From NCBI GenBank assembly GCA_017882055.1, contig JADGQE010000188.1, positions 1 to 7,528 on the forward strand: 7,528 nt of DNA, in the 5' to 3' direction. Shown piece after piece: positions 1-5,556 of this stretch. The notes beneath the pieces are model-generated. The model had not been told where the DNA came from. It searched no databases and was given only the letters and a program-made list of their open reading frames with translations. This stretch comes from Thermoflexales bacterium. GTDB taxonomy: Bacteria; Chloroflexota; Anaerolineae; Fen-1058. Position 1 is the first letter of the stretch, and the number at the start of each line of letters is the position of its first letter. Position numbers and translations under genes: made by a program.

Positions 1-237
1 CGCCCGATCGAGGACGCGAACTGTCTCAAGTGCCATGCCGCCGTGCCTCAGCAGCAAAATTTCAATAATCACTTCCATGTCTTCTTAGCGAGATGGCAGG
101 CGCAGGATAAGAATGCCGCGACCTGTGTGAGTTGCCATCAAGGTCACGCGACCGATGTCGAAGCGAATCTGGCTTTCCTCAATCGTACTTCGACGACGCA
201 GGTCTGCCAGAGCTGCCACACCGCGATTCGTGGATAG
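1..237 (+). CDS. Multihaem c-type cytochrome, C-terminal fragment
   Basis: This is the 3' end of a gene whose start lies left of the window. The reading frame is open from base 1 to the TAG at 235-237, giving 78 residues. Three CXXCH covalent haem c attachment motifs are visible: CLKCH (residues 8-12), CVSCH (about 43-47) and CQSCH (about 70-74). Extra histidines, in HFHVF and in QGH just after the second motif, could be distal axial ligands, so low-spin bis-His haems are plausible. Such proteins are exported and carry electrons on the outer face of the membrane or in the periplasm. The upstream part, including any signal peptide, membrane anchor and further haems, is not visible, so the subfamily (NapC/NirT-like, cytochrome c3-like or other) cannot be decided. 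The GTG at 43 lies inside the haem-binding domain and is not a real start. Confidence 0.85.
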   Translation, partial: RPIEDANCLKCHAAVPQQQNFNNHFHVFLARWQAQDKNAATCVSCHQGHATDVEANLAFLNRTSTTQVCQSCHTAIRG

Positions 238-266
238 TTTTGAGATCACTACAGGCTTGATAGAAA

Positions 267-293
267 CGTCTCAAGGCGAGGCGTCTCAAGGCG
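267..293. repeat. Short tandem repeat, period 15
   Basis: The 12-mer CGTCTCAAGGCG occurs at 267-278 and again at 282-293. Both copies contain TCTCAA, which is complementary to TTGAGA at 240-245 just after the cytochrome stop, so either copy could form a weak hairpin with that segment. No T-tract follows, so this is not a convincing terminator. It lies directly upstream of the -35 element of the next gene. Confidence 0.5.
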
Positions 294-300
294 CGTTTGT

Positions 301-329
301 TTGACAGCCCGCTCGCTCGGTGATATGGT
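301..329 (+). promoter_or_regulatory. Sigma70-type promoter of the M3 peptidase gene
   Basis: A perfect -35 box, TTGACA at 301-306, is followed after 17 bases by TATGGT at 324-329, a 4/6 match to TATAAT. Transcription would start near 336, giving a leader of about 30 bases before the ATG at 366. Spacing and position both fit a housekeeping promoter. The preceding 15-base repeats abut it. Confidence 0.55.
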
Positions 330-365
330 TGCCTCGCCAAGAATTTCCACGCAAAGGAACGATCG

Positions 366-2072
366 ATGTTTACGACGCTGACGGATAAGCCTCAAGAATT
401 CATCACCTGGAACTGGCTCCAGTTTGAGCCTTATTACAACGATTTGATTGCCCGGTCGTTGACGGCTGAGACCGTCGCCGCATGGCTGACGGATTGGAGT
501 CGCATTGGCCGAACGGTCAGCGAGACTTATGCACGCTTGCACGTGGCGGCGACGTTGAATACGGCGGATGCCGAAGCCGAGCGGCGTTACCTGACCTTCT
601 TAAGCGAAGTCTATCCCAAAGTCGAAGAGGCCGAGCAAAAATTGAAGCTCAAGTTGCTCGACAGCCGGCTTGAGCCGGCCGGCTTCGAGATTCCACTGCG
701 CAACATGCGGGCCGAAGCTGATCTGTTCCGCGCGGCGAATTTGCCGCTGCAGACCGAGCGCCACAAACTCGGATCGCAGTACGATAAGACGGTGGGCGCG
801 CAGACCATCAACTGGGAAGGCAAAGAAACGACGCTGACCCAACTGCGGCCGGTTTATCAACAGCCCGATCGATCGGTGCGCGAGCAGGCGTGGCGACTGG
901 CGACCGATCGCTGGCTGGCCGATCGTGAATCGATCAATTCGCTGTGGAGCAAAATGATCGATGTGCGACGCCAGTTGGCGAAGAATGCGGATGAGCCTGA
1001 TTATCGGGCGTATCGCTGGCGTGAGTTGCTGCGTTTCGATTACACACCCGAGGATTGTGTGAACTTCCAGCGGGCGATCGAAGAAGTGGCCGTGCCCGCC
1101 GCGACGCGCATCTATGACAAAGCCCGCCGGCGCATGGGCGTGGCTACGCTGCGCCCGTGGGACCTCGATCTGGACTTATACCCCGTCAGTTTTCCGGCGC
1201 TGCATCCCTTCCGCGATGTCGACGAATTGATCGGCAAGACAGCTGCGATTTTCCAGCGGGTCGATCCGCAGTTGGCTGGTTATTACGACACCCTGCGGCA
1301 TGAGGGCTTGCTCGATCTGGCCAATCGCAAGGGCAAAGCGCCGGGCGGCTACTGCACCGAATTTCCGATCTCGCAGCGGCCTTTCATTTTCATGAATGCC
1401 GTGGGTGTGCGCGACGACGTGCGCACGATGCTGCATGAATCCGGGCACGCCTTCCATGTTTTTGAGACGAACCACTTGCCGTATTTGCAGCAACTCCAGA
1501 TCGGCATGGAGTTTGCCGAAGTGGCTTCGATGTCGATGGAACTCCTGGCCGCGCCCTATCTTTCTGCACGCGATGGCGGCTTTTATTCCGAGGTTGAAGC
1601 GGCGCGCGATCGCGTTGATCATCTGGAGCGCATCATTCTGTTCTGGCCCTACATGGCCGTCGTCGATGCGTTCCAGCACTGGGCCAACACCGAACCGGAT
1701 GGACGCGATCCTGATCGCTGCGACCAGAAGTGGGCCGAGCTGTGGCGGCGCTTCATGCCGGGCGTTGATTGGAGCGATCTCGATGCAGCGCTGATGACCG
1801 GCTGGCATCGCAAGCAGCATATCCATCGCTCGCCGTTTTACTACGTGGAATATGGCATGGCACAGCTCGGGGCGGTGCAGGTTTGGCGCAATGCGTTGAG
1901 CGATCAGGCGGGCGCGGTGGCGCGTTATCGCCAGGCGCTGTCGCTGGGTGGCACGGTGCCCTTGCCTGATCTGTATGCGGCGGCAGGCGCAAAGTTTGCA
2001 TTTGATGCGGCCATGCTGCGCGATGCGGTTTCATTGATTGAGTCGACAATCGCCAGGCTTGAATCAATGTAA
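366..2072 (+). CDS. M3-family oligoendopeptidase (zinc metallopeptidase)
   Basis: The 568-residue product is a thimet/PepF-type (clan MA, family M3) cytosolic peptidase that cuts short peptides. The zinc site is complete: HESGH at residues 357-361 gives two His ligands and catalytic Glu358, and Glu385 in FAEVAS, 24 residues further on, is the third ligand, matching the usual M3 spacing. His364 and the flanking residues fit the extended HExGHxxH signature. A second family block, HIHRSPFYYVEYG at 485-497, holds the His/Tyr residues that line the substrate cleft in M3 enzymes. The length suits the M3 oligoendopeptidases that are related to PepF but distinct from it. No signal peptide is seen. 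The ATG at 366 has AGGA at 355-358, seven bases upstream. It has its own promoter and is 116 bases from the next gene, so it looks monocistronic, or only loosely linked to what follows. A role in peptide recycling is inferred from the family. Confidence 0.93.
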   Translation: MFTTLTDKPQEFITWNWLQFEPYYNDLIARSLTAETVAAWLTDWSRIGRTVSETYARLHVAATLNTADAEAERRYLTFLSEVYPKVEEAEQKLKLKLLDSRLEPAGFEIPLRNMRAEADLFRAANLPLQTERHKLGSQYDKTVGAQTINWEGKETTLTQLRPVYQQPDRSVREQAWRLATDRWLADRESINSLWSKMIDVRRQLAKNADEPDYRAYRWRELLRFDYTPEDCVNFQRAIEEVAVPAATRIYDKARRRMGVATLRPWDLDLDLYPVSFPALHPFRDVDELIGKTAAIFQRVDPQLAGYYDTLRHEGLLDLANRKGKAPGGYCTEFPISQRPFIFMNAVGVRDDVRTMLHESGHAFHVFETNHLPYLQQLQIGMEFAEVASMSMELLAAPYLSARDGGFYSEVEAARDRVDHLERIILFWPYMAVVDAFQHWANTEPDGRDPDRCDQKWAELWRRFMPGVDWSDLDAALMTGWHRKQHIHRSPFYYVEYGMAQLGAVQVWRNALSDQAGAVARYRQALSLGGTVPLPDLYAAAGAKFAFDAAMLRDAVSLIESTIARLESM

Positions 2073-2077
2073 AGATT

Positions 2078-2118
2078 GATCCACGAAAGAATACGAAATG
2101 GATGTTCAGACGTGGATC
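2078..2118. repeat. Inverted repeat GATCCACG/CGTGGATC
   Basis: A perfect 8-base inverted repeat, GATCCACG at 2078-2085 and CGTGGATC at 2111-2118, is separated by 25 bases. It begins five bases after the M3 peptidase stop codon. No T-run follows, so it is a poor intrinsic terminator. It could be an operator-like site or a weak transcript-end hairpin. The right arm is also part of an imperfect direct repeat, GTGGATCGCTTCT at 2112-2124 against GTGGATCACTTCT at 2176-2188, the second copy lying directly before the next start codon. Confidence 0.4.
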
Positions 2119-2157
2119 GCTTCTTTCTGCGAACGCGAGAGATCTGCAAAGACTGTG

Positions 2158-2163
2158 TATAAC
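2158..2163 (+). promoter_or_regulatory. Possible -10 box of the SDR gene
   Basis: TATAAC at 2158-2163 is a 5/6 match to the -10 consensus and would give a start near 2170, about 19 bases before the ATG at 2189. No credible -35 box is found 15-19 bases upstream and the extended TGn motif is absent, so this is a weak call. Confidence 0.25.
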
Positions 2164-2188
2164 TTCATACCATTGGTGGATCACTTCT

Positions 2189-3145
2189 ATGACTACTTGT
2201 CTTGTTCTCGGTGCAACGGGTTTCATCGGCGGACAGATCGCTCGATCGGCGGCGGCGCGCGGCTGGCCGGTGCGGGCGCTGCGGCGCGATCCTGAAGCGG
2301 TCGGCGCGATCGGCGATCTGGCGATCGATTGGATCGGCGGTGATCTCAATGATCGCGCCTCGCTGATCGCCGCTATGCGCGGTTGCGACGTGGTCTTTCA
2401 CAGCGCGGCGGCGTATCCGCATTCGGCGCGCAACATCGATCGTTATGTGGCCGCCGCCGTCGATCAAATGCGGAATCTATTGGAGGCTGCGCGCGAAAGC
2501 AAAATCGAGCGGCTGATCTATACCAGTTCATTTACCACGATCGGTCCGTCGAACGATCCAAAGCGATTGGCCGACGAGCGTGACGGCTACCAGCCCGGCT
2601 CGTCGGGCGACGCGTATTACGAAGCCAAGTGGGCGATGGAAGTCGAAGTGCTGCGCAGCGGCCTGCCCGCGGTTGCCCTGTGTCCTTCCGCCGTGTTCGG
2701 GCCGGGCGATGTGCATCTATCGGTCAGCGAGATTTTGATCAACATCGCCAAAGGCCGGATGCCGGTGTACTTCGACACCGTCTTTCCCGCCATCGATGTG
2801 CGGGATGTGGCTGAAGCGCATCTTGCGGCGGTTGAACGCGGGCGCGTGGGCGAACGCTATTTGCTTAGCAATCACAACATGCCGCTGCGCGACGGATTCA
2901 CGTTGGTGGCCCGCGCGGCGAATGTCCGGCCGCCAGGGATCAAGATCGGTCCGCGCTTGCTGAACGCGATCATTGCCGTTGGTAAATATCTGCCGGGCGG
3001 GCAGATCGGCCATTTGCGGACGATGCGTTTCTGGCAGCCCGTGAATAATGCGAAGGCCGTGAAAGAGCTGGGCCTGACGACGCGCCCGATGGAAGAAACC
3101 GTGCGTGACGCGCTGGCCTGGTTCAAAGCGAACGGGTACCTGTAA
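2189..3145 (+). CDS. NAD(P)-dependent epimerase/dehydratase, HpnA-like extended SDR
   Basis: The 318-residue product is an extended short-chain dehydrogenase/reductase. The Rossmann dinucleotide loop GATGFIG is at residues 8-14, the Asp loop GGDLND at 50-55, the active-site strand YTSS at 111-114 and the catalytic YxxxK as Tyr143-Lys147. Arg32-Arg33 after the second strand would suit NADP(H), which is inference. The C-terminal half has KGRMPVYFDT (188-197) and ERGRVGERYLLS (216-227), blocks that closely recall HpnA, the hopanoid-associated sugar epimerase, and related dihydroflavonol-reductase-like enzymes. No hopanoid gene is nearby, so the substrate is unknown. The frame is open upstream to an ATG at 2102, but the Rossmann strand starts directly at the ATG at 2189 (MTTCLVLGATG), and GGTGGA at 2175-2180 gives an 8-base spacing. 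The 29 upstream residues look non-coding, so 2189 is chosen. Confidence 0.88.
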   Translation: MTTCLVLGATGFIGGQIARSAAARGWPVRALRRDPEAVGAIGDLAIDWIGGDLNDRASLIAAMRGCDVVFHSAAAYPHSARNIDRYVAAAVDQMRNLLEAARESKIERLIYTSSFTTIGPSNDPKRLADERDGYQPGSSGDAYYEAKWAMEVEVLRSGLPAVALCPSAVFGPGDVHLSVSEILINIAKGRMPVYFDTVFPAIDVRDVAEAHLAAVERGRVGERYLLSNHNMPLRDGFTLVARAANVRPPGIKIGPRLLNAIIAVGKYLPGGQIGHLRTMRFWQPVNNAKAVKELGLTTRPMEETVRDALAWFKANGYL

Positions 3146-3188
3146 TCGGCGGTATTGAAGCCACTTTCCAAGACGTTGCCAACCCGCG

Positions 3189-3213
3189 TTGACAGATTTC
3201 CATATGGTATAAT
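3189..3213 (+). promoter_or_regulatory. Extended -10 promoter of the acidic-tail protein gene
   Basis: A perfect TATAAT at 3208-3213 is preceded by TGG at 3205-3207, giving the extended -10 form TGnTATAAT. TTGACA at 3189-3194 is a perfect -35 hexamer but only 13 bases away, too close for normal use. The promoter therefore probably relies on the extended -10. Transcription would start near 3220, some 30 bases before the ATG at 3250. Confidence 0.6.
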
Positions 3214-3236
3214 CTCCTCTGCAAATGCTACATAGT

Positions 3237-3240
3237 GGAG
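3237..3240 (+). promoter_or_regulatory. Ribosome binding site that sets the start at 3250
   Basis: GGAG at 3237-3240 lies nine bases before ATG 3250. The alternative in-frame GTG at 3235 overlaps this site and has no Shine-Dalgarno of its own, and the inferred transcript would begin only about 15 bases before it. The ATG at 3250 is therefore the better start. Confidence 0.6.
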
Positions 3241-3249
3241 TTAAGCAAG

Positions 3250-3645
3250 ATGGAATACCCTGAACCCGAACTCATTACGATCATTGAAGGCCCGCCGCCT
3301 GAGTTTGTGCTGTCACAGGAAGTGTGGCCGCAGTCGATGTGGGAAGGCTCGACCCCGCGATCGATGGCCGTGTGCCAGATGCGCACGTTCAACGGCCCTT
3401 CGATGATGGAACGCTGTACGCGTGCCTGGAACGAGGGGCGACCCGTCCGTCTCGACTTTCCGCAGATGGATGGACTGCGCCGTCAATTGGATGTCATCGC
3501 CGCGCGCGCTGAAAATGTGCCGGAAGGCGACGTGTTGTATTTGTGGGCGGCGGTGCCGCTCGTCGTGCAGCAAGCCATAGCGTCAGATGACGCTGCGGCT
3601 GATGCCGAAGATGATGACGACCTCGATCTGAGCGCGTTTGTCTAA
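3250..3645 (+). CDS. Hypothetical 131-aa protein with an acidic C-terminal tail
   Basis: I do not recognise a named family. The body, residues 1-110, looks like a small soluble alpha/beta domain. It begins with alternating acidic and aliphatic residues (PEPELITIIEG), then PPPEFVLSQEVWP, a CQMRTFNGPSMMERC segment with two Cys, RLDFPQMDGLRRQLDVIAAR, and ends in VLYLWAAVPLVV. The last 21 residues are low complexity, with nine Asp/Glu, ending DLDLSAFV. There is no signal peptide or clear membrane span; the AAVPLVVQQAI stretch is too short and is followed by acidic residues. Codon use matches the neighbours, and the gene has its own promoter and ribosome binding site, so it is likely expressed. 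The tail could be a protein-contact or solubility tag. It stands alone: 104 bases from the upstream gene and followed by a repeat and a terminator. Confidence 0.75.
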   Translation: MEYPEPELITIIEGPPPEFVLSQEVWPQSMWEGSTPRSMAVCQMRTFNGPSMMERCTRAWNEGRPVRLDFPQMDGLRRQLDVIAARAENVPEGDVLYLWAAVPLVVQQAIASDDAAADAEDDDDLDLSAFV

Positions 3646-3651
3646 GGACTT

Positions 3652-3761
3652 GTCCAAAACAACTTCCGCTTTTGTCATTCTGAGCGAAGCGAAGAATCTC
3701 TGCGCCAGTCGATAGAGACCCTTCGCTATGCTCAGGGTGACACAGGAACTTATATTTGGAC
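3652..3761. repeat. REP/MITE-like long palindromic repeat
   Basis: The core arms are 28 bases each: 3673-3700 (starting TGTCATTCTGAGC) and 3715-3742 (ending GCTCAGGGTGACA). They pair at 22 of 28 positions around a 14-base loop. Outer arms extend the symmetry: GTCCAAA at 3652-3658 mirrors TTTGGAC at 3755-3761, with partly matching sequence between. The pentamer CTAAG occurs at both ends, at 3642-3646 (including the TAA stop of the preceding gene) and at 3767-3771, and could be a target-site duplication. There is no ORF inside. From general knowledge, very similar TCATTCTGAGCGAAGCGAAG palindromes are scattered between genes in many environmental bacterial genomes. I take this as a non-autonomous palindromic repeat, not a gene-specific site. 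Confidence 0.7.
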
Positions 3762-3796
3762 GACGGCTAAGCGAAAGCAGGTCCGTTGAATCGATC

Positions 3797-3834
3797 GACT
3801 GGATGGATAATGCACTTGTCTATCCAGTCTTTTT
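3797..3834 (+). terminator. Intrinsic terminator or attenuator before the split-barrel gene
   Basis: GACTGGAT at 3797-3804 pairs perfectly with ATCCAGTC at 3822-3829. The stem continues inward with a G-U pair, two Watson-Crick pairs and another G-U pair, leaving a loop near 3809-3817. Five T follow at 3830-3834. This is a good rho-independent terminator. It ends 21 bases before the ATG at 3856, so it either ends the transcript of the acidic-tail gene from beyond the palindromic repeat or acts as a leader attenuator. Confidence 0.7.
3806..3811 (+). promoter_or_regulatory. Possible -10 box inside the terminator hairpin
   Basis: GATAAT at 3806-3811 matches TATAAT at 5/6 and sits at the inner stem and loop of the hairpin. 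TTGAAT at 3786-3791 is a weak -35 with 14-base spacing. A start near 3818 would skip the left arm, so the downstream gene could escape termination. This is inference from position only. Confidence 0.3.
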
Positions 3835-3841
3835 GTGAGGC

Positions 3842-3848
3842 GGGAGGA
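3842..3848 (+). promoter_or_regulatory. Strong ribosome binding site of the split-barrel gene
   Basis: GGGAGGA at 3842-3848 contains GGAGG eight bases before ATG 3856. This rules out the in-frame GTG at 3835, which directly follows the terminator T-run and has no binding site. Confidence 0.8.
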
Positions 3849-3855
3849 ATATCCG

Positions 3856-4254
3856 ATGGTGAAAATACCGGAGCAGTATCTCGATTTGTTAGCGCGTGAA
3901 AAGAAAGCCTTTGCGGCGTTGAGTCTGGTGCTGGCTGATGGCTCGCCGCAGGTCACACCGATCTGGTTCGACTGGGATGGTACGCACATTATCCTCAACA
4001 CCGCGCGGGGACGGGTCAAAGACCGTGTGATGCGCCGAGGCGGCCAGGTGGCGCTGTTGATCCTCGATCCAGCTAATCCGTATCGTTACTTGCAAGTTCG
4101 TGGCAAAGTCGAGGCGGAAAATGAAGAAGGTGGCTACGAACAGATTTGCGATCTAAACGAGAAATACCACGGCGATCGCAATTACCCGAAGCGCCCCGGC
4201 GAAGTGCGCGTCACCTACAAAGTCTTGCCAGAGAAGATCGCCCATAGCCGTTGA
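3856..4254 (+). CDS. PPOX-class (F420- or FMN-dependent) split-barrel protein
   Basis: The 132-residue product matches the pyridoxamine-5'-phosphate-oxidase-like split beta-barrel fold, most like the small F420-dependent PPOX class (Rv1155-type). Visible blocks are FAALSLVLADGSPQVTPIWF (19-38), DGTHIILNTARGRVKDR (41-57), QVALLILDPANPYRYLQVRG (64-83) and a C-terminal RVTYKVLPEKI. The basic segment Arg51-Arg53-Lys55 sits where family members bind the cofactor phosphate. Length is normal for single-domain members, which work as homodimers in the cytoplasm. Whether the cofactor is F420, FMN or haem cannot be told from sequence alone. Its strong ribosome binding site is preceded by a terminator, and an aldo/keto reductase follows 59 bases later, so the two may share a transcript. 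Reduction of an unsaturated or quinone-like substrate is a family-level guess. Confidence 0.87.
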   Translation: MVKIPEQYLDLLAREKKAFAALSLVLADGSPQVTPIWFDWDGTHIILNTARGRVKDRVMRRGGQVALLILDPANPYRYLQVRGKVEAENEEGGYEQICDLNEKYHGDRNYPKRPGEVRVTYKVLPEKIAHSR

Positions 4255-4255
4255 C

Positions 4256-4284
4256 TTGGCACGCTGTTGCAAGCTGCGTGGCAA
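4256..4284. repeat. Small hairpin between the split-barrel and aldo/keto reductase genes
   Basis: TTGGCACGC at 4256-4264 is complementary to GCGTGGCAA at 4276-4284 at eight of nine positions, with an 11-base loop containing TTGCAA. No T-run follows, so it is unlikely to be an intrinsic terminator. It may stabilise or process a shared mRNA, or be incidental. Confidence 0.35.
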
Positions 4285-4313
4285 TCGAATGATCATGACG
4301 AGGGGAGGTTGAA

Positions 4314-5285
4314 ATGCGTTATCGCACATTTGGAAGAACGGGTTGGCAGGTGAGCGATGTCGGTTACGGGATGTGGGGCATGGGTGGCTGGACCGGCTCC
4401 GACGATGAAGAATCCATGCAGTCGCTGCGGCGTTCGGTCCAACTTGGCTGCAATTTCTTCGATACGGCCTGGGCGTATGGCGAAGGGCACAGCGAAAAGT
4501 TGCTGGGCCAATTGGTGCGCGAGTATCCCGATCGCAAGTTGTATGTCGCAACCAAGATTCCCCCCAAGAACTTGAAGTGGCCATCGAAACCGGAATATCC
4601 ACTCGATCAAACTTTCCCGCCCGATCATATTCGCCGGTATACCGAATCCAGCCTCCAGCATCTGGGGCTGGATAGCCTCGATTTGACGCAGTTCCATGTC
4701 TGGGACGATGGCTGGGCGAACGACGATCGCTGGCAGAAAGCGGTCGCCGATCTCAAACACGAAGGCTTGATCAAAGCGATCGGGATCAGCATCAACCGCT
4801 GGGAACCCGATAATGCGATCCGCGCTTTGCGTACCGGCTTGATCGATGCCGTGCAGGTCATCTACAACCTCTTCGATCAAGCGCCTGAAGATAATCTATT
4901 TCCGATCTGCCGTGAATTGAATGTGGCCGCGATCGCGCGAGTGCCCTTCGACGAAGGCACGCTGATTGGCAATCTCACGCTCGACAGCCAATGGCCCTCA
5001 GGCGATTGGCGCAATACTTATTTTGTGCCAGAGAATTTGAAGGCCAGCGTTGAACGTGCCGAAGCGTTGCGTCCCGTGATTCCAGCCGGTATGACGATGG
5101 CCAAAATGGCCATGCGCTTCATCTTATCGAATCCCGATGTGAGCACCGTCATTCCGGGCATGCGCCAGATCAAACACGCCGAGTCGAACATCGCATGCAG
5201 CGAGGCCGGCCCGCTGCCCGGGAATTTGGTTGATCGCTTACGGCTGCATCGCTGGGATCGCACGCCGACCCGTTGGTCGCAGTAA
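4314..5285 (+). CDS. Aldo/keto reductase
   Basis: The 323-residue product is a typical NADPH-dependent aldo/keto reductase (TIM barrel, cytoplasmic) that reduces carbonyl groups on aldehydes, ketones or sugars. The catalytic tetrad is complete: Asp50 in NFFDTA, Tyr55 in AYGEGHSE, Lys81 in VATKI and His128 in TQFHVW. The N-terminal hairpin RTFGRTGWQVSDVGYG is the usual family start, and the cofactor-binding C-terminal block MRFILSNPDVSTVIPGMRQ is at 267-285. The length is normal. GGAGG at 4304-4308, five bases before the ATG, supports the start. It follows the split-barrel gene by 59 bases and is followed by a strong hairpin at 5351-5390, so the pair could form one unit. The substrate cannot be predicted. 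Confidence 0.94.
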   Translation: MRYRTFGRTGWQVSDVGYGMWGMGGWTGSDDEESMQSLRRSVQLGCNFFDTAWAYGEGHSEKLLGQLVREYPDRKLYVATKIPPKNLKWPSKPEYPLDQTFPPDHIRRYTESSLQHLGLDSLDLTQFHVWDDGWANDDRWQKAVADLKHEGLIKAIGISINRWEPDNAIRALRTGLIDAVQVIYNLFDQAPEDNLFPICRELNVAAIARVPFDEGTLIGNLTLDSQWPSGDWRNTYFVPENLKASVERAEALRPVIPAGMTMAKMAMRFILSNPDVSTVIPGMRQIKHAESNIACSEAGPLPGNLVDRLRLHRWDRTPTRWSQ

Positions 5286-5343
5286 CGCTCAAGCGCATCG
5301 AGAATCACCGCAGCGGTTCCAACTGCGTCCGGAATCAAATCAG

Positions 5344-5396
5344 CAATTCATAAAGAGCATCGGAGCGCTAACATGTTCCGATGCTCTTTATGCTTG
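5344..5396 (+). terminator. Strong hairpin, probable terminator after the aldo/keto reductase
   Basis: TAAAGAGCATCGGA at 5351-5364 and TCCGATGCTCTTTA at 5377-5390 are perfectly complementary over 14 bases around a 12-base loop. Two more pairs (5349-5350 with 5391-5392) and, past a small internal loop, three more (5344-5346 with 5394-5396) extend the stem. The right arm ends in TTTA, not a long U-run, and the left arm gives the same on the other strand, so it would be a symmetrical, perhaps bidirectional, terminator. It lies 58 bases after the stop. Confidence 0.6.
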
Positions 5397-5508
5397 AGCC
5401 GGACCCGGACGAGCCGGAACTAATGGGCATTCAATCGCTGAGACCGCCGAGCACGCGACGCCTGGCGCCACCTCGGCAGGCCGGGTCTTGCGCACAAAAC
5501 CGAGGCGG
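5396..5508. repeat. Short repeats in the gap upstream of the nucleotidyltransferase-like gene
   Basis: This GC-rich part of the 271-base gap has a direct repeat GAGCCGGA (5396-5403 and 5411-5418, period 15). It also has an inverted repeat of CCACCTCGG (5468-5476) and CCGAGGCGG (5500-5508), pairing at eight of nine positions. No coding potential is apparent. The inverted repeat could be an operator or an RNA hairpin just upstream of the possible promoter, but chance is not excluded in GC-rich DNA. Confidence 0.3.
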
Positions 5509-5535
5509 GCGCGCATCCGTATCCATTATGAAGTA

Positions 5536-5544
5536 TGTTACACT
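5536..5544 (+). promoter_or_regulatory. Possible extended -10 promoter close to the nucleotidyltransferase-like gene
   Basis: TGTTACACT at 5536-5544 has the TGn extension and a 4/6 -10 hexamer, TACACT. There is no clear -35. Transcription would begin near 5551, only about six bases before the ATG at 5557, where no good Shine-Dalgarno is present, so translation would be leaderless or nearly so. Confidence 0.3.
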
Positions 5545-5556
5545 TTGAGATAAGCC

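Noticed and set aside
1176..1826. A 216-codon open frame on the minus strand inside the M3 peptidase gene
   Set aside because: It lies wholly antisense to a gene with an intact zinc-peptidase signature, has no recognisable domain, and is explained by GC-rich codon bias.
2102..2188. Longer N-terminus for the SDR (start at ATG 2102)
   Set aside because: The extra 29 residues have no SDR homology character, the Rossmann strand begins at 2189, and a ribosome binding site is placed for 2189.
2098..2295. A 65-codon + strand frame in the SDR leader
   Set aside because: It has no ribosome binding site, runs out of frame into the SDR gene, and its translation becomes Gly/Ala-rich shadow sequence.
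1753..2349. A 198-codon minus-strand open frame spanning the peptidase end, the gap and the SDR start
   Set aside because: Its translation is low complexity and rich in Pro, Arg and Ser, with no domain; both flanking + strand genes are clear.
3673..3742. The palindrome at 3673-3742 as a terminator or a small RNA gene
   Set aside because: The arms are not followed by a T-run, no promoter is evident for it, and the sequence type is known to me as a dispersed intergenic repeat; a conventional terminator is present further downstream.
3835..3855. GTG start at 3835 for the split-barrel gene
   Set aside because: It sits directly on the terminator T-run with no ribosome binding site, while GGAGG is ideally placed for ATG 3856.
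4293..4880. A 195-codon minus-strand open frame under the aldo/keto reductase
   Set aside because: It is antisense to a gene with a complete catalytic tetrad and shows no recognisable motif.
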